Source: Caldifarciminota bacterium (GTDB lineage Bacteria > Hydrothermota > Tepidihabitantia > SM23-42). Taken from it: a stretch of 7,700 nt of DNA. Every line of letters starts with the position of its first letter. Within the stretch, counting starts at the first letter, position 1. Made by a program: the position numbers and the translations under genes. The notes below the pieces were generated by a model. The model saw nothing but the letters and a program-made list of their open reading frames with translations. It did no database searches and was not told the origin of the DNA. The stretch lies in the NCBI GenBank assembly GCA_023128195.1, contig JAGMEL010000460.1, forward strand, positions 1 through 7,700, written 5' to 3'. This document shows positions 1-4,990 of this stretch, in pieces.

Positions 1-646
1 TATTAAGTTCACAATCCTTTGGACTGTTTAAAGAATTAAGAGGAATAAAATGAAGCACAATTTTTGCACTTTCAACAAAAGAGATGGGAGTTTCGTTTGA
101 AAAAATTTTTGATATCCTATCAGATCTAAAATTTTTTATCTTTTCTTTAATTGTTTCTGTTAAATTAAATGCAATTCTTAATTCATTAACATCTAACGGA
201 TAATTTCCGGCTGAATTTCTTGAATGAAATTTATCATAACCACTATAAATTACCTGATGAGGACTTATCCAACTTTGATGTATTCTTATTATAAAAACAA
301 TTTTTTTATTTGTGAGTTTTATTGACTTAATAATTATGGAAGGGATCCTTGGACTAATCCCATTTCTAATTATTTGTTCTAATCTCAGTATTTCTTTATC
401 GAGATCATTAATTTCAACTCCTTCTATTATTTTGGGAACACCCTTATCTTCCACAATCCCGATAATATAATCTCCTCCGCTTGCATTTGCTAAAGAAGAA
501 ATTCCAGAAAGAAATTTTATCTTGTCTTCTCGAGAATTGCTGGGCAAAGATTGTTTGTATTCAATTGTTTTCCCTTCTGATACTTTATTTACTTTTAACA
601 ATTGCAAATCAGGCTCATCAATTTCATTAATTTCTTTCTCAATCAT
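1..646 (-). CDS. AlbA_2/Schlafen-type ATP-binding domain protein, N-terminal part (runs off window)
   Basis: The minus-strand frame is open from an ATG at 646-644 to the window edge (215 codons; the C-terminus lies outside). An AGGAG sequence 8 bases upstream and an in-frame TAG just before it fix the start. Residues 24-160 match the AlbA_2 (divergent AAA-4, Schlafen-type) domain family. E29-x-K31 opens the domain. The family's small-residue/GG loop is LANASGGDYIIGI at 52-64. SPRIP follows at 98-102, and the HSRNSAGNYPLDVNEL block, typical of bacterial 'ATP-binding protein' members, is at 141-156. These proteins are cytosolic; some act as transcriptional regulators and others occur in defence loci, but the role here is unknown. 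No signal peptide is present, unlike the neighbours. The 78-base leader separates it from repeat A. Family assignment is confident; function is not. Confidence 0.88.
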   Translation of the reverse strand, partial: MIEKEINEIDEPDLQLLKVNKVSEGKTIEYKQSLPSNSREDKIKFLSGISSLANASGGDYIIGIVEDKGVPKIIEGVEINDLDKEILRLEQIIRNGISPRIPSIIIKSIKLTNKKIVFIIRIHQSWISPHQVIYSGYDKFHSRNSAGNYPLDVNELRIAFNLTETIKEKIKNFRSDRISKIFSNETPISFVESAKIVLHFIPLNSLNSPKDCELN

Positions 647-723
647 TTTAATTTTCTCCTATGTCAGTAGGCTCTTTTATGTGAAATTTATCAATAGCTT
701 TAAGATTTAAAATATTTTTTATT

Positions 724-835
724 CTGAGAATTTCCCTCCCCTCACTCGTCTATCTTATTGAGGTGTTACTCCGCAATGCGTCAGTTATACTATCAGGAAG
801 CCAGGGCTTTAGGGTCTTTGGCTTCCGCTCGCCTC
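724..835 (+). repeat. Intergenic hairpin repeat, copy A (full-length form)
   Basis: This is the longest copy of the repeat. Read on the plus strand it has a conserved 72-base block (724-795, beginning CTGAGAATTTCC), then a hairpin at 796-826, then a tail ending CGCCTC at 830-835. Hairpin arms GGAAGCCAGGG and CTTTGGCTTCC form 11 pairs, two of them G-U, around a 9-base loop. GAGGTG at 760-765 can pair with the CGCCTC tail, again with one G-U, to close an outer stem. On the minus strand these wobbles become A-C mismatches, so the plus strand is the better folder. The tail overlaps the stop codon of the minus-strand gene ending at 834. There is no run of T after the stem on the minus strand, so it is not a typical intrinsic terminator for that gene. 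Confidence 0.8.
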
Positions 836-1343
836 ATTTTTTTTTAGTCCACTCAATTTTATCAGAGAGATAGTTCCAAGCTTTGTCCCAGTCTTTAAAA
901 TCTAACATAAATTTTTCACATACTGGCAGACTTACTCTGGCAATCTCTCCTTGGTCTTCAAATACAAATCGAACATGACCTCCACAATTTACCCAATGTG
1001 GATTCTCTATAAGCTCATAACCAATCAAAGTCACACAGCTAGCTATATGTCGAAGCAGTTCCTCTCTTTTCATCGTTCCACTTGGCTTGCGGGGAGTAAA
1101 GATAAAGTTGATTTTACTTCCTCCATCCATCAATTCTATATCAAGGTGCATCGGACTATTTTGACTGTCTAACGCATTATTCCTTTCAAACTCCAATCTC
1201 GATTCAGTCTCCTCAGTGATTGGAGGAACTATAGGTTCAATTGGTCTTGATTCCTCACCAGTGTCTTTTTCTTTTTCACTTATACAAAACGAAAGTGAAA
1301 AAATTATGACTGTTACTAAACTGAAAATAAACCATCTTTTCAT
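834..1343 (-). CDS. Small exported protein, paralog of the protein at 3310-3741
   Basis: 169 residues, ATG at 1343, with GAGGAG about 9 bases upstream. Residues 1-20 are a positively charged start followed by a hydrophobic segment ending SLSFC, so it is probably exported. C20 could be lipidated, but phenylalanine at -1 is a poor lipobox. Residues 21-62 are a charged, proline-containing linker. The C-terminal domain (66-169) aligns with the other small protein in this window: SKINFIF (76-82) against EKVNFLF, a later IG...W region (107-117) against VG...W, an FVF/VSF strand, and a single aligned cysteine (C142 here, C118 there). I recognise no named family. The TGA stop overlaps the tail of repeat A. 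A weak -35-like TTGAAA lies at 1391-1396 with no convincing -10. Confidence 0.8.
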   Translation of the reverse strand: MKRWFIFSLVTVIIFSLSFCISEKEKDTGEESRPIEPIVPPITEETESRLEFERNNALDSQNSPMHLDIELMDGGSKINFIFTPRKPSGTMKREELLRHIASCVTLIGYELIENPHWVNCGGHVRFVFEDQGEIARVSLPVCEKFMLDFKDWDKAWNYLSDKIEWTKKK

Positions 1344-1391
1344 CTTTCTTGTCTCCTCATCTGCATTGTACTAATTACTCTCTATTGTCTT

Positions 1392-1441
1392 TTCAATCCA
1401 GGGAAGCCAAGGCTTTAGGGTCTTTGGCTTCCAGTCGCCTC
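1392..1441 (+). repeat. Intergenic hairpin repeat, copy B (short form)
   Basis: Arms GGAAGCCAAGG (1402-1412) and CTTTGGCTTCC (1422-1432) form 11 pairs with one G-U on the plus strand, followed by a CGCCTC tail at 1436-1441. The preceding TTCAATCCAG is shared with copy C but not with A, D or E, so B and C are one subtype. It sits in the 320-base gap between the minus-strand genes at 834 and 1664. The rest of that gap (1442-1663) holds no credible gene, promoter or terminator. Confidence 0.78.
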
Positions 1442-1663
1442 AATAATTACAGAAGTAAGCTCTTTACCTAGCAAGGTCCAGAAATGTACTGTTGAACATT
1501 GTCACATATAGCCTACAGCACGATATTGAATTATATTGAAGGTTCCTTGTTCTTAACTACTACTCTCCTTTATTCTCGCTAAACGGGTAGCTTTGCAATA
1601 CGATCATACATTCATCATAATGGTCGCACGCTTCTTTTAAAGAAATTAGATTGGTTATATGGA

Positions 1664-2758
1664 CTAGTTTGCTTCACTGATAGTATACTTAATCCTGACT
1701 CCGCAAACCCGGGTGCTATAATCTTCCCAGGAAGAGCAGGAAATTGTAACATTGTAGCTAAAATCCGTATTCGAAATGGGGACTAATGAAATAGTTGTGT
1801 CTGTTTCGCTCATATATCCTCCTGTGCCTGAGGAATTGGCATGAGCCATAAAATTAGTACTTCCTGTAAATGAAGTCCTTCCCAACAGTGCGCCCACGTT
1901 GCTACTCGAGCTATCATAGAAAAAGGCCTTGAACTCTACCACCACAGCACCATCAGGCAGATGTACAGGTGCATACATTTCCCCAGAACCAGAGACAATA
2001 TATGCATGGAAAGTTTGAATTATATAGTCCACATCGGAACTTGCGCTAAAATCTGGACCTCCGATTGTTAAATAGTGGGTGCGAGGAGAAGAATAAATAA
2101 CCTTGTCGGTCTTCACATTTCCATTGACCTCGAGTTCCTCTATAGGATTCGCTGTGCCAATACCTACATTGCCTAAGTTATAAAGGGTTTTTCCCTCAGC
2201 ATCTCCTGGCGAACGACCTCCTGAGCTTGCCAGTCCTAGCGAATCATATATTCCTAGCGTAGGACCCGTTAGGCCAGTGGCACCTGTGTCACCTTTTTGT
2301 CCTGGGTCTCCCTGCAGTCCTGTCTCTCCTTGTATCCCTGTCTCTCCCTGTAATCCTGTCTCTCCCTGTGGTCCTGTCTCTCCCTGTGGTCCCTCTGCCC
2401 CTATTGGACCCTGAGTTCCGATAGTTAAATCCATACTGCTCATTTGGTTTTCGGGATTTCTATAAGTACCATCAGCCACCGAGAGAAGATAAGTCCCAGG
2501 GTCAATTGGCAATTGAAGCTGCGCTTCAATATACATATCTGTTGAATTGGAGTAATTAACCCACAAAGGTTGGTATTCTAGAGTAACTAAGGGATTGGTT
2601 CCAAAGTATTCTCCATAAATTTTCAGGACCCCTGTATCCAGATCGGCTTGTGCAATTATAATTTTGAGGGCGAACTTCTCTTTCTCCGCCTCAGTAGAAA
2701 TACTCGTAAGAAAAAACACTAAAAGAAACAAAGATAAATAAATAATACATTTTTTCAT
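1664..2758 (-). CDS. Exported collagen-like protein with VGIGT.NP motif
   Basis: 364 residues, ATG at 2758, with an AAAGGAGG site a few bases upstream. Residues 1-25 form a signal peptide (MKK, hydrophobic core, cut near STEA). Residues 30-113 look like an IPT/TIG-type beta domain: strand LKIYGEYFG at 45-53, PGTYLLSVADGTY at 87-99, DLTIG at 110-114. Residues 114-167 are 18 uninterrupted Gly-X-Y triplets, mostly G-x-Q and G-E-T, predicting a collagen-like triple helix. NVGIGTANPIEELEVNG (197-213) is a motif common in bacterial surface and tail-fibre-like proteins. The last 130 residues are beta-rich, with two cysteines (341, 352) close enough to pair. A surface or secreted trimeric stalk with a C-terminal head is the likely form; its ligand is unknown. 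It has its own promoter and a leader of roughly 200 bases. Confidence 0.9.
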   Translation of the reverse strand: MKKCIIYLSLFLLVFFLTSISTEAEKEKFALKIIIAQADLDTGVLKIYGEYFGTNPLVTLEYQPLWVNYSNSTDMYIEAQLQLPIDPGTYLLSVADGTYRNPENQMSSMDLTIGTQGPIGAEGPQGETGPQGETGLQGETGIQGETGLQGDPGQKGDTGATGLTGPTLGIYDSLGLASSGGRSPGDAEGKTLYNLGNVGIGTANPIEELEVNGNVKTDKVIYSSPRTHYLTIGGPDFSASSDVDYIIQTFHAYIVSGSGEMYAPVHLPDGAVVVEFKAFFYDSSSSNVGALLGRTSFTGSTNFMAHANSSGTGGYMSETDTTISLVPISNTDFSYNVTISCSSWEDYSTRVCGVRIKYTISEAN

Positions 2759-2774
2759 AACATTCCTCCTTTTT

Positions 2775-2819
2775 CTAATTCTTAACTTTGTTTTTAATTG
2801 TGTATTTTTCCCCTGGCAT
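2775..2819 (-). CDS. Possible 14-residue leader peptide upstream of the collagen-like gene
   Basis: ATG at 2819-2817 opens a 14-codon frame encoding a basic peptide starting MPGEKYT and ending at TAG 2777-2775. An AGGGGGTG run sits almost against the ATG, which is too close for an ideal ribosome site. The stop lies 16 bases before the ATG of the collagen-like gene, with that gene's AAAGGAGG in between, so translational coupling is possible. The frame is short enough to occur by chance, so this is only a candidate. Confidence 0.2.
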   Translation of the reverse strand: MPGEKYTIKNKVKN

Positions 2820-2924
2820 CACCCCCTTTTTTTAGGCGTAGATATCCCTCATCTATATAAATTGCTATTGCAGTTGTTGGAGAGATGAATTCTTTGTTGC
2901 TGTTTGAAGATGGTCCCCTTCTCC

Positions 2925-2948
2925 CTGGGATATAACTTTCTATCCCAG
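2925..2948 (-). promoter_or_regulatory. Perfect 8-bp inverted repeat in the leader of the collagen-like gene
   Basis: CTGGGATA at 2925-2932 and TATCCCAG at 2941-2948 are perfect inverted copies with an 8-base loop. The repeat lies about 17-40 bases into the transcript expected from the promoter at 2972-3000. It could be a 5' stabilising hairpin, an attenuator-type element or an operator. No long T run follows it. Confidence 0.5.
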
Positions 2949-2971
2949 TTTTAAACGATAATTATGACATA

Positions 2972-3000
2972 AAAATATACATTTTATTAGTAATTGTCAA
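2972..3000 (-). promoter_or_regulatory. Sigma-70-type promoter for the collagen-like gene
   Basis: On the minus strand there is a perfect TTGACA (-35, 3000-2995), a 17-bp spacer and TATTTT (-10, 2977-2972). Transcription would start near 2965, leaving a leader of roughly 205 bases before the ATG at 2758. That leader contains the inverted repeat at 2925-2948 and the possible leader peptide at 2775-2819. The upstream stretch 3001-3157 shows no gene. Confidence 0.6.
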
Positions 3001-3157
3001 GGTTTTTAGACTCCCCCGCTATATCTCATGCAAAACTAATTAATTGCTGTCAGTGCATAACAAAGTCATATTCTAAAAAATACCTCTTCATATAGCAATC
3101 AGACCTTGGTAGGATTTTGCCTGGGACTAAAGACCTAGGACTTTCGTTGAGATAGAT

Positions 3158-3206
3158 TCAATCCAGGGAAGCCAAGGCTTTAAGGTCTTTGGTTTCCACT
3201 CGCCTC
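3158..3206 (+). repeat. Intergenic hairpin repeat, copy C (short form)
   Basis: Arms GGAAGCCAAGG (3167-3177) and CTTTGGTTTCC (3187-3197), with the CGCCTC tail at 3201-3206. One C-to-T change in the right arm turns a G-C pair into G-U on the plus strand and would be an A-C mismatch on the minus strand. It shares TTCAATCCAG before the stem with copy B. The tail overlaps the TGA that ends the gene remnant at 3205-3282, exactly as copy A overlaps the stop of the gene at 834. Confidence 0.78.
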
Positions 3207-3282
3207 AATTTTTCTTTGCCTTCCTTTTATGCGGATGTCGAGCCAGTAGATTTTGCCATGCTTTGAGATCCCCATTGAAAAG
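3205..3282 (-). pseudogene. C-terminal remnant of a third copy of the small exported protein family
   Basis: Between the stop of the gene at 3310 and repeat C, one minus-strand frame reads LFNGDLKAWQNLL (then a lysine-rich end) and stops at TGA 3207-3205. It resembles the C-terminus of the protein at 834-1343 (DFKDWDKAWNYL, then a lysine-rich end). In both cases the stop codon TGA runs straight into GGCGAG of the hairpin repeat. An in-frame TAG precedes the fragment and there is no start codon. This suggests that a gene end and its repeat were copied or left behind together. The match is short, so confidence is moderate. Confidence 0.45.
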
Positions 3283-3309
3283 CTAGATTTGGGCTATTTA
3301 ATAAACTGA

Positions 3310-3741
3310 TTACTTCTTAAAATAATGCAAATGTGCGGTAATAAATTTCATTTTGTCGAGAAAATGAGCTTCACTAATTGCTTCTCTACAATCTTTTGTA
3401 TAGATCCAAAAAAACGGTTTGTTTTTGAAAGAAACGATGGCTTTATCAGATCGCCAAGAAGTGTAGTTTGTTACCTCTCCAACCCACATAACAATCTCAA
3501 TGATACAATCTTCTAAATCGGAATCTAATATGGGGGTTTTCAAATTGAAGAGAAAATTAACTTTTTCATCTTTCATTTCTGTTGTAACACGAAAATCATA
3601 ACTTCGTCTTAATTTTTTCTCTATAAGCATTGCGGCTTCTTCCGGGCTAAGCTTAGCAAGATCCTTGGGTGCAAGTTGAGCAGAAAGAATAGAAAAAAGA
3701 AGTAAACATGCTAATCCCAAAGCTAAAATCCTAGTTCTCAT
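3310..3741 (-). CDS. Small exported protein, paralog of the protein at 834-1343
   Basis: 143 residues, ATG at 3741, with AAAGGAGG (3754-3747) 5 bases upstream. Residues 1-21 are a typical signal peptide, with probable cleavage after LSA and before QLAPKD. The mature part begins with a short helical stretch (LSPEEAAMLIEKKLRR, 31-46). It then has the domain shared with the 169-residue protein: EKVNFLF (59-65), VG..TNYTSW (87-96), AIVSF (101-105) and C118. It lacks the long charged linker of its relative. I do not recognise the family; it is probably a periplasmic or secreted protein of about 120 residues. Repeat D ends one base from its ribosome site, so D would lie in its leader. A weak promoter candidate is TTGAAA at 3936-3931 with TAATTG 16 bases downstream. 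Confidence 0.8.
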   Translation of the reverse strand: MRTRILALGLACLLLFSILSAQLAPKDLAKLSPEEAAMLIEKKLRRSYDFRVTTEMKDEKVNFLFNLKTPILDSDLEDCIIEIVMWVGEVTNYTSWRSDKAIVSFKNKPFFWIYTKDCREAISEAHFLDKMKFITAHLHYFKK

Positions 3742-3755
3742 TTATCCCTCCTTTC

Positions 3756-3860
3756 CTGAGAATTTCCTTCCCCTTTATTCGTCTCTCTGGTGAGGTGATT
3801 ATCGCACTTGCGTCATTTATAACAATGGGAGGCCAGAAAAAACTGGCCTCCACTCGCCTC
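3756..3860 (+). repeat. Intergenic hairpin repeat, copy D (full-length form, different hairpin)
   Basis: The 72-base block 3756-3827 aligns without gaps to 724-795 of copy A. The hairpin itself is different: GGAGGCCAG (3828-3836), an AAAAAA loop, and CTGGCCTCC (3843-3851), a perfect 9-bp stem. The shared tail CGCCTC is at 3855-3860. GAGGTG (3792-3797) can pair with the tail, extended by one A-T pair compared with A. The stem sequence has changed on both arms while pairing is kept, which argues that structure is selected. The gap 3861-3992 to the next gene shows nothing else beyond the weak promoter candidate noted for the gene at 3310. Confidence 0.8.
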
Positions 3861-3992
3861 TATGTTGCTTTTCAGAGCGAAATTTAGGCTATCCTTCTAC
3901 TAAGGATACAATTAAATTTTATTGGGAACTTTTCAACAGATCTTAAGTCTAATTGATCGTAGGCTTCTTTATCTGTGATATATAGATTGCGA

Positions 3993-4247
3993 CTACTGGG
4001 CAGCCATTTTCTCGTTGATTTTCTTTGCCGATATGCTTGCATCAATCATCCCCCATATCCAGAGTATAGGGGTAGTAATGAAGCCAATAACAACAAACAT
4101 CAACAACCAGGAGATTCCATAGAGAATAATGAACATAATCCCCTTACCGATCTGTCCATTGTAGATCTGACCTAATCCCATGACGAAGAAGGACAAGATG
4201 GTGGCTAAAGATGGATTTTTGTAAAACTTTGGGGGTTGAGCAGACAT
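3993..4247 (-). CDS. TM2-domain protein, internal-start short form (84 residues)
   Basis: An in-frame ATG at 4247-4245 is preceded by a perfect AAAGGAGG (4261-4254) with a 6-base gap. This site is stronger than that of the upstream TTG start. The bases also encode residues E-R-R-I-I of the long frame, so the site lies inside coding sequence. The resulting product starts MSAQPPKFYKNPSLA, which looks like the normal N-terminus and length of stand-alone TM2 proteins. Either both forms are made, or the short form is the true gene and the upstream frame is a separate reading frame fused to it. Confidence 0.55.
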   Translation of the reverse strand: MSAQPPKFYKNPSLATILSFFVMGLGQIYNGQIGKGIMFIILYGISWLLMFVVIGFITTPILWIWGMIDASISAKKINEKMAAQ

Positions 4248-4490
4248 AATAATCCTCCTTTCTAAATCCTTATTAAGATCCTTAGATATTTTTGGAGATT
4301 TTTTTGAATAAAGAGTTTTTCTTAACACAATAATAACAACAAGGACAAATATTAAAATCAATAATACAAAAGAAAACGAGATTCCTCCGCCCCTTGGAGC
4401 CGGTTGAGCTTGTCGAGCAATAAGAATATTTGAAGTAAAAATAAAAATTAAAATAATGGAAGCTGCTGAAATTAAGCTAAATCTTTTCAA
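3993..4490 (-). CDS. TM2-domain membrane protein (long form)
   Basis: 165 residues from a TTG start at 4490-4488, with a GGGAGG ribosome site about 6 bases upstream and a promoter just beyond. Residues 8-26 form a signal peptide or first membrane helix. RQAQPAPRGGG follows, then a second hydrophobic helix (about 36-57) and a lysine-rich linker (58-80). The TM2 domain follows: NPSLATILSFFVMGLGQIYNG (92-112), with the G-x-G-Q-x-Y-N-G turn typical of the family, and a second helix pair ending WIWGMIDA (144-151). TM2 proteins are small inner-membrane proteins of mostly unknown function. The TM2 part alone has the usual length of the family and its own internal start (see 3993-4247), so the long product may be a fusion or a two-product gene. 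Confidence 0.82.
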   Translation of the reverse strand: MKRFSLISAASIILIFIFTSNILIARQAQPAPRGGGISFSFVLLILIFVLVVIIVLRKTLYSKKSPKISKDLNKDLERRIIMSAQPPKFYKNPSLATILSFFVMGLGQIYNGQIGKGIMFIILYGISWLLMFVVIGFITTPILWIWGMIDASISAKKINEKMAAQ

Positions 4491-4520
4491 TGCTTACCTC
4501 CCTTTCCTGTATTTGCCTAG

Positions 4521-4549
4521 TCAATATCAAAACATAATGTCTTTGTCAA
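4521..4549 (-). promoter_or_regulatory. Sigma-70-type promoter for the TM2-domain gene
   Basis: On the minus strand there is TTGACA (4549-4544), a 17-bp spacer and TATTGA (4526-4521). The expected transcript start is near 4514, about 24 bases before the TTG start codon. The promoter lies between that gene and repeat E. Confidence 0.6.
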
Positions 4550-4582
4550 TATAAGACTCTTATTTGGATCCTGGGCCCCCAT

Positions 4583-4657
4583 GAAGCGATCTTCGGTCAG
4601 CGTCAATTAAACCATCGGGAAGCCAGGGCTTTAGGGTCTTTGGCTTCCACTCGCCTC
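4583..4657 (+). repeat. Intergenic hairpin repeat, copy E
   Basis: The hairpin arms (4618-4628 and 4638-4648) and loop are identical to copy A: GGAAGCCAGGG and CTTTGGCTTCC, 11 pairs with two G-U on the plus strand. The CGCCTC tail is at 4652-4657. The upstream half is recognisable but diverged: GCGTCA is kept at 4600-4605, and GAAGCG (4583-4588) replaces GAGGTG, keeping five of six pairs with the tail. Beyond that the similarity to A and D stops. Confidence 0.75.
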
Positions 4658-4670
4658 TTTGATGTTACTT

Positions 4671-4859
4671 TTATTTCCATAATCCTAATTGTTTCTTTCC
4701 TTTAAGCTTACTTTTCGAGTCTACAGATAGGAAAGATTTATATTTTAGCGCTCCGCCCAATTCTCCTAAACATTCATCTCCAAATTCTTTATTTATAGTC
4801 TTAAGCTCAAGATCATTATAGAGGCAGTATTTCCAGTCTAAACCGTCTTTTTCTGAAAC
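4671..4859 (-). pseudogene. Start-less gene fragment between repeats E and F
   Basis: A minus-strand frame of 62 codons ends at TAA 4673-4671. It reads VSEKDGLDWKYCLYNDLELK, continues with a segment containing GDECLGELGGALKYKSFLSV, and ends KQLGLWK. Composition is protein-like (charged and aromatic residues well mixed). There is no ATG, GTG or TTG with a ribosome site: the frame runs back into hairpin F and meets TGA at 4895-4893. It therefore looks like the 3' part of a gene whose start was lost where F begins. I do not recognise the family. It has the same orientation and position, just before a repeat tail, as the intact genes. Confidence 0.45.
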
Positions 4860-4861
4860 CT

Positions 4862-4905
4862 GGAGAGCCAGGAGCTCAAATGTCCTGGGCTCTCACTTTT
4901 GCCTC
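4862..4905 (+). repeat. Intergenic hairpin repeat, copy F (most diverged)
   Basis: GAGAGCC plus AGGA (4863-4873) pairs with TCCT, one bulged G, and GGCTCTC (4883-4894). A short T-rich gap and GCCTC (4901-4905) follow. The layout of stem, short gap and GCCTC matches copies A-E, but the stem sequence is new. Membership rests on layout and position only. It lies just before the promoter of the plus-strand gene at 4991. Confidence 0.5.
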
Positions 4906-4933
4906 TTATATGCCAATACCTGAATTATGGATG

Positions 4934-4963
4934 TTGACATTACTCTTTATTGAGTATTATAAA
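4934..4963 (+). promoter_or_regulatory. Sigma-70-type promoter for the HEAT-repeat protein
   Basis: TTGACA at 4934-4939 and TATAAA at 4958-4963 are separated by 18 bp. The expected start is near 4970, about 20 bases before the ATG at 4991, with a GGGAGG ribosome site at 4980-4985. It is divergent from the TM2 promoter. Confidence 0.65.
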
Positions 4964-4990
4964 TAAAGCAAATCTCTTAGGGAGGTTAAA

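Noticed and set aside
522..710. Plus-strand frame opposite the AlbA_2 gene
   Set aside because: It is antisense to a clearly conserved domain and its ribosome binding site and start.
796..835. Ordinary Rho-independent terminators for the minus-strand genes
   Set aside because: On the minus strand the stems contain A-C mismatches and are not followed by a T run. The T run beside copy A is the antisense of lysine codons.
1560..1680. Minus-strand frame reading LKEACDHYDECMIVLQSYPF beyond the collagen-like gene
   Set aside because: It looks mildly protein-like but has no start, overlaps the stop of the collagen-like gene out of frame, and is short enough to be chance.
1664..2758. Target of a diversity-generating retroelement
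   Set aside because: The collagen-like protein has a beta-rich C-terminal head, but no reverse transcriptase, template repeat or adenine-biased variable region is visible.
724..4905. Integron attC sites
   Set aside because: No GTTRRRY/RYYYAAC core pair at the element ends, the spacing between inner and outer stems is very asymmetric (about 30 against 3-5 bases), and no integrase is visible. Kept only as an analogy.
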